Positions 42,623-53,395 of a DNA stretch of 64,000 nt are shown here, in pieces (position 1 is the stretch's first letter; every line of letters starts with the position of its first letter). Origin of the DNA: Candidula unifasciata (taxonomy: Eukaryota; Mollusca; Gastropoda; Stylommatophora; Geomitridae); the NCBI GenBank assembly GCA_905116865.2, contig CAJHNH020002424.1, positions 63,501 through 127,500 on the forward strand, given 5' to 3'. Under the pieces are notes generated by a model. It searched no databases. It saw only the letters and a program-made list of their open reading frames with translations, and was not told the DNA's origin. The translations under genes were made by a program, and so were the position numbers.

Positions 42623-44045
42623 CAAGTAGGTCTTGTAAGTAGATCTTGTAAGTAGGTATTGTAAGTAGGTCTCGAGTAGGGCTTGTAAGTAGGTCTTGTA
42701 AGTAGGTCTTGTAAGTAGGTCTTGTAAGTAGGTCTTGTAAGTAGGTCTTGTAAGTAGGTTTAGAGTAGGTTTTTTGTAAGTAGGTATTGTTAGTAGGTCT
42801 TATAAGTATGTCTAGAGTAGGTCTTGTAAGTAGGTCTTGTGAGTAGGTCTTGTAAGTAGGTCTTGTAAGTAGTAAGTAGGTCTTGTAAGTAGGTCTAGAG
42901 TAGGTCTTTTAAGTAGGTCTTGTAAGTAGCTCTAGAGTAGGTCTTGTAAGTAGGTCTAGAGTAGGTCTTATAAGTAGGTCTTGTGAGTAAGTCTAGAGTA
43001 GGTCTTGTAAGTATATCTTGTAAGTAGTTCTTGTAAGTAGGTCTTGTAAGTAGGTCTTGTAAGTAGGTCTAGAGTAGGTCTTGTAAGTAGGTCTTGTTAG
43101 TAGGTCTTAAAAGTAGGTCTAGAGTAGGTCTTGTAAGTATGTCTTGTAAGTAGGTCTTGTAAGTAGGTCTAGAGTAGGTCCTGTAAGTAGCTCTAGAGTA
43201 GGTCTTGTATGTAGGTCTTGTAAGTAGGTCTTGTGAGTAAGTCTAGAGTAGGTCTTGTAAGTAGATCTTGTAGTAGTTCTTGTAAGTAGATCTTGTAAGT
43301 AGGTCTTGTAAGTAGTTCTTGTAAGTAGTTCTTGTAAGTAGATCTTGTAAGTAGGTCTTGTGAGTAGTTTGTGTAAGTAGGTCTTGTAAGTAGGTCTTGT
43401 AAGTAGGTCTTGTAAGTAGGTCTTGTAAGTTGGTCTTGTAAGTAGGTTTTGTAAGTAGGTCTTGAAAGTAGGTCTAGAGTAGGTCTTGTAAGTAGATCTT
43501 GTAAGTAGATCTTATAAGTAGATCTTGTAAGTAGGTCTTGTGAGTAAGTCTAGAGTAGGTCTTGTAAGTAGATCTTGTAGTAGTTCTTGTAAGTAGATCT
43601 TGTAAGTAGGTCTTGTAAGTAGTTCTTGTAAGTAGTTCTTGTAAGTAGATCTTGTAAGTAGGTCTTGTGAGTAGTTTGTGTAAGTAGGTCTTGTAAGTAG
43701 GTCTTGTAAGTAGGTCTTGTAAGTAGGTCTTGTAAGTTGGTCTTGTAAGTAGGTTTTGTAAGTAGGTCTTGAAAGTAGGTCTAGAGTAGGTCTTGTAAGT
43801 AGGTCTTGTAAGTACGTCTAGAGTAGGTCTTGTAAGTAGGTGGTAGGTCTTGTAAGAATGTCGTGTAAGTAGGTCTTGTAAGTAGTTATTGTAAGTAGGT
43901 CTTGTAAGAAGGTCTTGTAAGTAGGTCTTGTAAGTAGTTGCAGAATAGGTCTTACCGGTAGGTCCAGTGTTAGAATTGTAAATCCATGGCAGGTCTTATA
44001 AGTAGGTCCATACTAGGTCTTGTAAGATGACACAGAGTAGGTCAG
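42623..44045 (+). repeat. 13-bp minisatellite (TAAGTAGGTCTTG), ~1.4 kb, with 307-bp HOR
   Basis: About a hundred units of TAAGTAGGTCTTG with variants (AGATCTTG, AGTTCTTG, and a short AGTAGGTCTAG unit). The segment 43231-43500 is repeated with the same variant order 307 bp later (43538-43807), a higher-order duplication. Confidence 0.96.
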
Positions 44046-44470
44046 CAGTGCTGTCTTTTTAAAACATTATGCTGTGAGGCCTGAACCTCTTCCCATGTGC
44101 ACTTCTCGTACCACATTCATAAAACCACACATCGGGTTTCTCGGTAATACTACGGATTTTCATTTCCTGTTGTGTGATGGATTCAATGTGACAGTTTCCA
44201 TCTTTCCTTCTATATATTCGTCTCCTATTACCTATACGAGTGCCTATCCATCCCCCGCCCCTTCCCGTTTCAGTTGGTGAACCATTTTGTTGAGTTCAAT
44301 GTATCAGTTTCCATCCGATGCTCTCTCTCTCTCTCCTCCTATTAACTCGACCCTATCTCTCAGTTTGGGCCGACGTACGGTTCTGAAGATCTGCAACATG
44401 TGTGCCCAATGTGCGTGCGAAAGTTATCTCTTGAGCTTTTTTGTTTTGTTAGTCCGACGATGATCTTTCT
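44046..44470. other. Unassigned DNA
   Basis: A 68-codon plus frame (44074-44280) has no recognised domain. A short (CT)n lies at 44321-44333. Confidence 0.45.
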
Positions 44471-44482
44471 CTTTTTCTTTCC

Positions 44483-44500
44483 TCTCTCTCTCTCTGTCTC

Positions 44501-44588
<88 letters not shown>
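44483..44588 (+). repeat. (CT)n microsatellite
   Basis: CT units with CTGT variants at the left. Confidence 0.97.
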
Positions 44589-44602
44589 ACTCACTAACTC
44601 AC

Positions 44603-44770
44603 ACTTTCTACAAGTGTTTGTAGGTCTGTCTAGGTATTATCTCTCCATCGTCTTCTTGGTCTACCTCGTGGTCTACGACCTTTCAACTCCCATGTGTATA
44701 GTTTTTACCTCTTTGTCTTTTTACATGTTTTTATTATGTCGCAGCCATTTAAGTCTATTAGCACCCACGA
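44603..44770 (-). pseudogene. LineJ reverse-transcriptase tail
   Basis: The minus strand reads GRRPRGRPRRRWRDN followed by a stop and TDLQTL. It is the clearest copy of the GRPRGRP-R-W-DN ending for this family. Compare 15.2 kb. Confidence 0.72.
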
Positions 44771-45600
44771 TGTCTGTGATCAAAAGTGATTTAACCGATT
44801 ATGAATTTAGTTGTTGCTTCTCACTGGCTATTCCCGGCTGTTTGAATCTTTGTCTAGATATGTCTCTCCTGTTACTATTACTTTTAAAAATATTAGGAAA
44901 AGAATTATCGGCGCATACCTCCAAAACACGCGCGCGCACAAGCACAGACACACCCACGTGGGCGCACACACGCACATACAAAGATCTTATCTCATCGGCG
45001 AGAACAGACGGTAAATCTATGAACTGTTTTAATTGTCGCCGTGTTATGTCTCGTAGAATGGTACAACGATTCTGGCCTGTCCATTAGCTGTAGCAGTTAC
45101 TGGCTTGAATTCTATTTTCACAGACACCGCTGTGTTCTTTGAACGATCTCCCTCCTACCCCCCATCATACCCACATCCACCCTGTGGGTCCCCCCGGTGC
45201 CATGTTGTCAATCCCCAGGCTTAATAATTGGACGCCACTGCTCTCTCTTTAACTTGTACAGCATGCACGCGAGCATGCATTCTTAATTAACTATTGGAAG
45301 CAATAGCTTGAGAATAACACCACGCGACATTTTCTGAATAGGTACATGTTTCATCCCGGGTAAAAATGGGTAATTTAGACACTAACCGAGTAGGTGAATG
45401 GGTAAATAATGAAATAATGCAAATACCCGCGCGCAGATTAGGGTACAGGAGTTTAAGATGGATAGCAAGGTTAGTAAATTTGGAAAGCAGATGTTCTGTC
45501 GTGTCTCTAACCAGATATTCTTTTCATTTCTTTCTCTGGATTTGTTGAGCGTGGAAGTTTGTATACAGTGTTAAATAAACATGCGCATTTGGCGGTTGTG
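44771..45600. other. Unassigned DNA with CA-rich patch
   Basis: A CG/CA-rich patch lies at 44925-44985. Short frames only. Confidence 0.45.
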
Positions 45601-45604
45601 TGTC

Positions 45605-46183
45605 TGTGTTCTTCGCTGTTCTCTGTTCTTCGCTGTTCTCTCTGTTCTTTGCTGTTCTCTGTGTTCTTTGCTGTTCTCTGTGTTCTTTGCTGTTCTCTGT
45701 GTTCTTTACTGTTCTCTGTGTTCTTCGCTGTTCTCTGTGTTCTTCGCTGTTCTCTGTGTTCTTTACTGTTCTCTGTGTTCTTTGCTGTTCTCTGTGTTCT
45801 TCGCTGTTCTATGTGTTCTTTGCTGTTCTCTGTGTTCTTTACTGTTCTATGTGTTCTTTACTGTTATCTGTGTTCTTTTCTGTTATCTGTGTTCTTTACT
45901 GTTCTCTGTGTTCTTTGCTGTTCTCTGCTGTTCTCTGTGTTCTTTGCTGTTTTCTGTGTTCTTTGCTGTTTTCTGTGTTCTTTACTGTTCTCTGTGTTCT
46001 TTGCTGTTCTCTGTGTTCTTTGCTGTTCTCTGTGTTCTTTGCTGTTCTCTGTGTTCTTTGCTGTTCTCTGTGTTCTTTGCTGTTCTCTGTGTTCTTTGCT
46101 GTTCTCTGTGTTCTTCGCTGTTCTCTGTGTTCTTTACTGTTCTCTGTGTTCTTTACTGTTCTCTGTGTTCTTTGCTGTTCTCG
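45605..46183 (+). repeat. 19-bp minisatellite (TCTGTGTTCTTTGCTGTTC), ~30 copies
   Basis: Near-perfect head-to-tail units with C/T and G/A variants and one half unit near 45925. Because 19 is not a multiple of three, all three plus frames cycle through the same Cys/Leu/Phe/Ser-rich 19-residue pattern and stay open, giving frames of about 200 codons. This is a property of the repeat, not a membrane protein. Confidence 0.96.
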
Positions 46184-46329
46184 TGAAGATTTCAGGGTGG
46201 GGTGTTGCAAACATCTTTAGTGCTTATCTGAGATAGTTGTGCAGTCATGCCCCGGGACAAGTTTAATGGCTGGTTGGACAATAATTTGTCTTTAAGAGAT
46301 CAATTGCGGTGGTTCAGTAATTTTCTTTG

Positions 46330-46680
46330 AAAAGTTAAATGGATGTTGACAGTAGACTGGCCGGTTCTGCACCACTTAGTGATGAACTTATGAATTACAA
46401 GCTGCATGTTGTGAGGACCCTTTGGGAGCAAGTGAACAGTGCAGAGGAACAGACAGATTACGGTCTGAGGAGAATGGCAAAGTGAGGAGTTAAAAGGGAA
46501 TCTCGTCGACGCTCGACACTCAGGGAGAAGGCGAGACGGATATACAACCAGACAGTTACTGGTAACATCGGAATTTTAACTCTTCACTTGCTTTTGAAGA
46601 TAGGGACAGAGCGCTTATGGGGGTGTCTCGAGTGCTGTGATGTCGATTCTTAATTCGACATTCAACATTCATTGTCTAGC
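46330..46680 (+). pseudogene. LineG RNase-H tail and 3' region
   Basis: The frame reads DSRLAGSAPLSDELMNYKLH, then VVRTLWEQVNSAEEQTDYGL and RRMAK-stop. Homology continues with 'cgagacggatatacaaccag' and 'agcgcttatgggggtgtctc', shared with 24.6 and 36.8 kb. The RNase H catalytic part upstream is gone. Confidence 0.78.
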
Positions 46681-46689
46681 CTTAAAATG

Positions 46690-47360
46690 TTGAATGTCGA
46701 TTGTACAGTTATTTCCCCAGAAAGTTTCGTTATAGTTGTAATGTTTAAAAAAAAAAATAGTTTTACCCCTCAAGGTTTGCAATGCAAAATCTGGATTCCC
46801 CGTTCAACCCTACAGCACAGCAGTTGTATTGGAGCACCACAAAACTGTTACCAGTTAATCTTTGGTCCAATGTGGGTTGGTTTGTGAACATAATTTCATG
46901 GAAAATGGCTAATACTGTTGCGCAATCATTCCTCATGACGGATCTAACTACACTCTGCAATCATTTCCCGTGGGGAGTTTGGAAAGGATTATACAATCAT
47001 TTTCCAGTTGGACAGGTATGGCATTTAACAACCATTTCTCGTGAAATGTTTGATGTATTGAGTGGTATTTGAATAATCATTTCCAGCGAAAGCTGAAATG
47101 GCGAGGGTAGAATCCTTCCCCATTTAACAACGTCTGCACAGTCCCTTTTTGTCGAGAGTTTAATGACTTTTGTGCAATCATTTCCCTGGAAAATTCTCAT
47201 AGCGATAGTACAATCATTCGTTGAAAAGGTTTTTAAAACGGTTATACAGTCACTAAACGTTGAGATTGTAATGGCGGTTGTGCAATCTTTTCCTATGAAG
47301 CATTAATGAAGTTTCTAGAGTGAAGAACTTTATGATGATTGCACAGTCAACCACCTTCAG
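46690..47360 (+). repeat. Ancient ~35-bp degenerate tandem repeat
   Basis: 'gtgcaatcatttccc(t/g)tgg' or close variants recur near 46920, 46958, 46992, 47027, 47071, 47137, 47173, 47209, 47242, 47281 and 47341, with spacings mostly 33-44 bp. Only the core CAATCATTTCC is conserved. Confidence 0.65.
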
Positions 47361-47433
47361 GGGGTTAGGATGCGAAAAACTAAAGAACCACGCAGTTCTA
47401 AATGGACAGACAGTTTCAAATATGGTAAAAATC

Positions 47434-47480
47434 ATTCTTGTTCTTCTTGCTCTTGTTCTTCTTGCTCTTGTTCTTCTTTA
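47434..47480 (+). repeat. 18-bp (CTTGTTCTTCTTGCTCTT) repeat
   Basis: Two to three units. A similar motif starts the TTC tract at 41.93 kb. Confidence 0.85.
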
Positions 47481-47507
47481 GGCGACTAATTATAGGTAGT
47501 TCTCCAA

Positions 47508-47608
47508 AGCAGAAGAAGACGAAGAAGAAGAAGAAGAAGAAGAAGAAGAAGAAGAAGAAGAAGAAGAAGAAGAAGAAGAAGAAGAAGAAGAAGAAAAAAG
47601 AAGAAGAA
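47508..47608 (+). repeat. (GAA)n tract
   Basis: About 28 units. No RetB body on the left. Confidence 0.96.
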
Positions 47609-48115
47609 TTTCCAACAACTATTTCACAAATTATCCCTAAAATCTTCTGTAATCGGCCTTCATTTATCCACATTTATCACTTTACCATTCATTTCACACC
47701 CAATAATCAAAATTTCGCTTAAAAGCAACCATCAGTGTCTTGCAGTAAAGCGGAACCACGTGGGGAGAAGAGAAATGTCCTGATATTAATCAACCCAAAC
47801 TCGAAGTGATTTCCCAGTGCACACCTTTTGTCGATCGCGCGCTGTGTTTTTCGGTTTACACCTGTAGCAAACTGCTCCCCAGCCACAGGGGAATAAACCA
47901 GAATTTCACATTAAGGAGCACCTGAGTTTTACCTGGCGAATGAGCTCTTCTGTGAAACCAAGAACACACAAATGAGCTTACAGGTACCACTTTGTCAGCG
48001 ATGCTGTGCTCAATAATGGGGAGACAATTACTTCATCACGTGATTCGGGGTGTGATGTTTAAACTGCATGCTCTTTCCAGTGTATGTGTGGATTATCTCA
48101 CCCTGACGCAGAGTT
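47609..48115. other. Unassigned DNA
   Basis: No feature recognised. Confidence 0.5.
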
Positions 48116-48119
48116 CTTA

Positions 48120-48409
48120 TTATTTGTCTTTTCTTTCTTTCTTTCTTGCTTTGCCGGTTCTTTCTTGCTTTCTTCTCTTCCCTCTCGTCATTTAACTTTC
48201 TTATCTGTCTCTTTCTTTCAGTGTTTCTTTCTTTCTTTGTGACTGTCTTTTCCTTATCTCACCTTTCTGACGCTTTATCTTTCTTTCTTTTCTTTCTTTT
48301 CTTTCTTTCTTTCTTTCTTTCTTTTATCTTCTTCTTTCTTTCTTTCTTGTATTTTCTTTCTTTCTTTTTTCTTTTCTTTCTTTTCTTCTTTATTCTTGTC
48401 TTTCTTTCT

Positions 48410-48446
<37 letters not shown>

Positions 48447-48565
48447 TTTCTTTCTTTCTTTCTTTTTTCTTTCTTTCTTTCTTTCTTTCTTCTTTCTTTC
48501 TTTCTTTCTTTTCTTCCCCATTCTTTCTTTCGTTCGCTTTCTTTCTTTTTCTTTCTTTTCTTTTT

Positions 48566-48602
<37 letters not shown>

Positions 48603-48630
48603 TTTCTTTCTTCTTCTTTCTTTCTTTCGT

Positions 48631-48683
<53 letters not shown>

Positions 48684-48775
48684 TTCTCTTCTTTCTTACT
48701 GTCTTTCTTTCTTTCTGACTGTCTTTCTTCTGTCTTTCGTCTTTTCTCTTTCTTTCACTTTCGTTTGATTTATTT
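48120..48775 (+). repeat. (TTTC)n tract, ~650 bp
   Basis: TTTC with frequent TTC and single-base interruptions. The frames are Ser/Phe/Leu artefacts. Confidence 0.96.
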
Positions 48776-48825
48776 CTGTGTGTCTATTTATTTAATTTAT
48801 TTCCTTGTGTATTTATTTTTTAAAT

Positions 48826-49025
48826 TCTTCTTCTTCTTCTTCTTCTTTCTTTTCTTCTTCTTCTTCTTCTTTCTCTCTTCTTTTCTTCTTCTTCTTCTTC
48901 TCCCTCCTCTTCTGCTTCTTCTTTTTCTTCTTCTTCTTCTTTTCTTCTTCTTTTCTTCTCTCTTCTTCTCTTCTTCTTCTTCTTCTTCTTTTCTTTCTCT
49001 TCTTCTTCTTCTTCTTCTTCTTTCT
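48826..49025 (+). repeat. (TTC)n tract, tail side of RetB
   Basis: TTC with TTTC/CTC variants running directly into the RetB body. Confidence 0.96.
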
Positions 49026-49306
49026 TCGCGTTTGCAAGCTGTAAACTCTAAAGTTCTGGTTGTTCATCCACTTTTGGACTGCAGTCCTGTTCCAGAACCT
49101 GAGTGTTGCGTGTGCATCCGTTTTACAGATATGACTCCATTGAATGCAGACTGCTGGTTCCTTGCTTCTCATGCAGATGCACTCTGACTTCGAAGGAAGC
49201 TCCCCATTAGTCGACTCTTACGACATGCTTTTGGTTAGGCAGTGGGTCTAGTTTCTTTCCCCCCCCCCCCCCCCCGAATAATAGGGCCCCGGAACCCACA
49301 CATAGA
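49026..49306 (-). mobile_element. RetB copy, full length
   Basis: 'gcgtttgcaagctgtaaact', 'tccagaacctgagtgttgcg', 'gactgctggttccttgcttc', 'cgacatgcttttggttaggc' and, after a C run (49258-49275), 'aatagggccccggaaccc'. The minus frame preserves KEPAVCIQWSHICKTDAHAT. Flanks share an imperfect TTTTTAAATT/TTTTTAATTA, a possible TSD. Confidence 0.92.
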
Positions 49307-49339
49307 TTTTTAATTATTGATATGTTTATGTCCTTATCT

Positions 49340-49444
49340 CTTTCGTTCGTTCTTTCTTTCTTTCTTTTTTCCTTTATCTTGTTCTTTTCTTCTTTCTTAT
49401 CTTTCTTTTCTTTCTTTTCTTTTCTTTCTTCTTTCTTTCTTGCT

Positions 49445-49536
<92 letters not shown>

Positions 49537-49538
49537 TG
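49340..49538 (+). repeat. (TTTC)n tract
   Basis: Near-pure TTTC from 49450. Interrupted before that. Confidence 0.96.
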
Positions 49539-49654
49539 TCTTCAGTGTTTGGTTATCAGCAGCACCATCGTCACCACGATCCTCCCCCACTGTGGACTTT
49601 ATCGCTACCGGTCCACTATGCTACAACAAAATTGAATCCCCCATATGTGCAGAT

Positions 49655-49890
49655 CTCCCCTTCAGCATTCCAAGCCCTTGAGGTTCACTGCTACAGACAA
49701 TACCAACCGCCATTCAGCTGAATGACTGAATTTCTGTTTGCATTTAGTGACTCCAAAAGACCACGAGGCAGAACAAGAAGACGATGGACAGATAACATGC
49801 AGGTCTAGAAACACTTGAAGTCCAAATGTGTGTGGGTATGCAGGAATATTTTCTCCCCATGGTCTTCTTGGTCTGCCTCATGGTCTGGTC
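49655..49890 (+). pseudogene. LineJ tail, rearranged
   Basis: 49750-49800 on the plus strand encodes KRPRGRTRRRWTDNMQV, while 49655-49720 and 49855-49890 match the minus-strand LineJ of 15.1 kb ('ttcactgctacagacaatac', 'ggtcttcttggtctgcctca'). The segment seems to hold two LineJ pieces in opposite orientation. Confidence 0.6.
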
Positions 49891-49904
49891 TCGTTCAGCT
49901 AAAA

Positions 49905-50112
49905 ATCATCATGTTCAAACAGCATACCCGAAAGGGGAGCTTTAGGTTATAATTGTGACTATGATATTTGTGCTATCAAGAGCCCTGAAAAAGACTCCTG
50001 CAATGTTGATGAGGTCAAAAGAGACAGATTCTAATACTGTCCCGACCGCCTACGAAGTCGTCTACCGGCGAGCCAGTGGGAAACCCGGTCGCAGATGCTC
50101 GTTCAACTTATT
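49905..50112 (+). mobile_element. Repeat family I, copy 2
   Basis: 'ggggagctttaggttataat', 'aaaaagactcctgcaatgtt', 'aatactgtcccgaccgccta' and 'cgaagtcgtctaccggcgag' match the copy at 56.96 kb. Confidence 0.75.
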
Positions 50113-50398
50113 TTGTCTACCTGTTCTCCGTCGTTCTGTCTATACGTTCCAATTATTGCGGTCCTCATGGTGCCAGGTTTTACTAGTGATTTCAAGAAAC
50201 TATAAATTTCCTTGTTGCTTGTCACTCTTCAGTTTCCACTGTCTGCATCTTTCATGGGTCCAGATTTACAGCCTAAGAATTCATTTACTTTTTTGCTATT
50301 GTTGTGTTATGTTAAGTCAACCTAGGAACGCAGATAATTTTGTTATTCCTCTAAGGATACACAATGATACACATTATTTATGTCTGCTGCCCGGCTCT
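50113..50398. other. Unassigned DNA
   Basis: Part of a 150-codon plus frame (49955-50407) that begins in family I. No domain recognised. Confidence 0.4.
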
Positions 50399-50610
50399 CT
50401 AGCGTAGTTGGCTAAACCGGATTGCGCGGTGACCGGGTGACGAACTCCTTGTGGCCCTGGTTCACTCTCGGGGGTAGTCAGAAAAGCCACATTTCTCCAA
50501 GATTTACGGTATTTGCAATGGAATCAAGACCGAAGGGTTGCGATATCCATAACACCGAGCCTAAGGGTTAACAACTCATGGTTTCTGGATACTAAAACAA
50601 ACAAACATGT
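50399..50610 (+). mobile_element. tRNA-headed SINE-like unit (SineN)
   Basis: TAGCGTAGTTGGCTAAACCG (A-box-like) is followed about 45 bp later by CCCTGGTTCACTCTCGG (B-box-like, missing the usual RATCC end). The body 'aatggaatcaagaccgaagg' has no other copy here. Confidence 0.55.
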
Positions 50611-50756
50611 ATGTCTATCCACTTTTCATATCAAAAGGGTGACACTGCTCTGTAAACTCCCGTGTAGAAGTATCATACTTTGACAGAAGTTTCAGTCTTC
50701 TGGCACGGAAAGACTCATGTAAAGAATTAACTATGTCACTGCCTATCCCCATGATT

Positions 50757-50983
50757 GACTGACTGACTTTCTACCCCACCAGGACATCACACAAGCGATA
50801 AACACCCGATGACACAAAGTGCCACCATGTGGGTGATGATCACCATGGAGAGGTCACAGAAACCGCGTTCAGCCTTTAGGCCATATTTATGGCCATGCTA
50901 TATTGCGGCCCCCTGACAAGAGCCAGAGTAAGGCTTCAAATAACGAAAAATTTCATCCTGAAAAGGACTGAAAGTTAAGCATG
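50757..50983 (-). mobile_element. RetC copy with 12-bp TSD
   Basis: ATCCCCATGATT (50745-50756) and ATCCCCTTGATT (50984-50995) bracket it with one mismatch. GACTGACTGACTTTCTACCC at the left is the tail plus 3' end. The body is close to the 7.9- and 11.5-kb copies. Confidence 0.92.
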
Positions 50984-50995
50984 ATCCCCTTGATT

Positions 50996-51740
50996 ATGAA
51001 ACCCATCTCACACAAGGTTCTTCTTTAAGTCCATCCCGTGTGGCTTACGTAATTCCACACCCTAAGAATATCGGTGACTGATCAACGATTCCAATACGTT
51101 GTTACATATATGTCACATATGAGAATGTGTAGGAATATGTGTCTGTGGTGGAATGGTAGGTATGTATTATGCATGGGTCAGAGGTGTCAGAGAAAAGGTT
51201 AGACATGGCGGGAGAGTGTAGTCGAGATCAAGTCCAAGATCTGCTTACCTACCCTCCAGAGTAAGACAACAGGAGTTATTTTTCAATGTCAGCCCAAGAA
51301 AGAATGGTTCGTTTGGGCCAACGGCGTTTCTAATAGTGCCTAACAACTAAATGACGTCACTTTTTGAAAGGAGTCCCTCGGAAACTGGTTACTGGAAGCC
51401 CTTTCCATGTGTTGCATCATGTGACATTTTAATGTGCTTACGAAGTTCTGTGTTATTAATGTATTTGTATTACAAATCGACAAGCGGATATTGTGAAGTG
51501 GATATACACGATATTGCTTTCATATTGACTGTACAAAAATAGTGCAACTACACTGTGGTTAAATAGTGTCAAGATATTTAGGAGCTCTGGGTTAGTGGAT
51601 GAAAACAATATTTAATTAACTAACTAACCTCTCACAGCAAGTCACTCTTTGCCTCTTTACTAATTGTTGAGTAACAGTATAATTATATGTTGTAGAAGTG
51701 CACTAATATTAATCCTCAACCATTTGTGTTAATTTTTGTG
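50996..51740. other. Unassigned DNA
   Basis: No repeat family or gene recognised. Short frames only. Confidence 0.45.
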
Positions 51741-51741
51741 A

Positions 51742-51957
51742 AGTGTCTTATGCTTCGCGAACACTGGCTGTAAACTATGGCAGAAACTTCTGTTGATCAA
51801 CTACTTCTTATGCACATATACAGTTTTACGGTCTGTATTCATTTTTGTGAATTGTTTTGTGCTTCGCGAACACTGGTTGTAAACTCTGGCAGAAACTTCT
51901 GGTTGTTCATTTACTTCTGGGCTTTAGTCTTGTTACAGACACTGTTTTAAACAACGA
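51742..51957 (-). mobile_element. RetB 3'-end fragment, tandemly duplicated
   Basis: 'tgcttcgcgaacactggctg' + 'taaactatggcagaaacttc' occurs at 51752 and again at 51860, each preceded by 'tttttgtgaa(g/t)tgt'. A RetB end and its flank were therefore duplicated as a ~108-bp unit. The second copy extends to 'cttgttacagac'. Confidence 0.75.
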
Positions 51958-52867
51958 GATCCGGTATCTATATGGGGAATTTGTGTGTTACATATGTGTA
52001 TGATGCACAGTATTTGCGGTTATGTGGTCTTCTTGAATTTGCTTTAATTACCTTTAGAATAATATACCATGCATGATACTTATACGCGTTGTTGCATGCA
52101 GTATTCAGAAATATGTGTGATGTATTTTTAAACAGTTACCAAAAAATTCACAATGATAAGGAATTGATTTCATCCAGCAAGATGAAACTGGACAAATTTG
52201 TTTATGCTGTTTGCTACCTTAAGGATAAATATTTAGTAGGGCTATAAGTACTGTTAAAAAAAACTGTAGTCTAGTAATAGTAATAATAACCATCAATCAT
52301 TTATATTTATGTCATGTATGACATGTGTATGTTTCACAACAATATTTTTATGCGCTAAATTTGATAAAGTACAAATGTCACCCCTTTCCAACCGCCCCCC
52401 CCCCCCCCCCCCCGCGGCTCCTCTGATGAAACAATACCCTCTCAGAATCAAAGAGTTTGCACTAATACAAATATTTCTTTACTTTTGCTGGAATAACTTT
52501 CAGTTTATATCTATACGTTATTGATGTTTAAGTTCATGTTGACTGTAGCAAAAGCATTTTTGTTGGTCTGTAATCGCCTTTATTGTTATATTTTAAGAGC
52601 ATTTACCTTAAAAATGACATATAGTTCTATAAAATATGTCGCAAATTAATGAAACTGTAGTTTAATTTGTATATACTTCTCCTCGATAAAAACTGTTAAC
52701 ACAGAGGGACTCCATTTTTGCACAAGAACGGAAATCCCCGTTGATCTGTTTGGCCTATAAATAGAGAAGGTCGTGGTTTTGGCGAAGAAAACTCCCAAGC
52801 TGATTGTTTATTAGCTGTCATGGCAATTTGATGAGGGGGTGGTTTAAAGGTATCTGAGCTAGGACTA
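51958..52867. other. Unassigned AT-rich DNA with C run
   Basis: C run at 52397-52413. No gene or repeat family recognised. Confidence 0.5.
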
Positions 52868-52992
52868 GGACTTTAAAAAGCAATGGCAAACTACTGAACG
52901 TTAAATTCGCCTAGAAAAACCCAAACAGCCCCCAAAAAATGCTGTGGTTGGTTCTGCAACGATCTGTAAAGGATGTACAACTAACTTGTTAA
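52868..52992 (+). mobile_element. SineA 3' fragment
   Basis: 'agcaatggcaaactactgaa', 'cctagaaaaacccaaacagc' and 'ttctgcaacgatctgtaaag' match. The head is lost. Confidence 0.82.
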
Positions 52993-53011
52993 CTAGGACT
53001 TTAGCATTCAA

Positions 53012-53189
53012 ATTTCTTCTTCTTCTCCTCCTTCTCCTCCTTTTTCTTCTTCTTCTTCTTCTTCTTCTTCTTCTTCTTCTTCTTCTTCTTCTTCTTCTTC
53101 TTCTTCTTCTTCTTCTTCTTCTTCTTCTTCTTCTTCTTCTTCTTTTTCTTCTTTATCTTCTCCTTCTTCTTCTTTTTCTTCTTTCTTCT
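53012..53189 (+). repeat. (TTC)n tract, tail side of RetB
   Basis: About 45 TTC units with CTCC variants at the left, contiguous with the RetB body. Confidence 0.97.
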
Positions 53190-53395
53190 TCGCATTCACC
53201 GGTTGTAAATTTCGATAGAAAGTTCTGGCTTGTTCGTCCACTTCTAGACTTTAGCCTTGTTCCAGAACTTGAGTTTTACTTGCACAGCCGTTTGACAGGG
53301 CTTATTTTTACGCACAGTGTTGCCTCTTAAGCAGATGCAGCCCAGCTTCGAAGGAAACCCCCAGTAAGTCGACTCTTACGACATGCTTGTAGACC
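53190..53395 (-). mobile_element. RetB copy, 5' truncated
   Basis: 'gcattcaccggttgtaaatt', 'cacttctagactttagcctt', 'agatgcagcccagcttcgaa' and 'gactcttacgacatgcttgt'. It lacks the GGGCCCC end. Confidence 0.85.

Noticed and set aside
42623..44045. CRISPR-like array
   Set aside because: Units are contiguous 13-mers with no unique spacers, in an animal-type genome context.
45559..46236. 225-codon Cys/Leu/Phe-rich frame resembling a membrane protein
   Set aside because: Produced by a 19-bp tandem repeat that is open in all three frames.
49955..50407. 150-codon frame
   Set aside because: Its first third is repeat family I; the rest has no recognisable domain.
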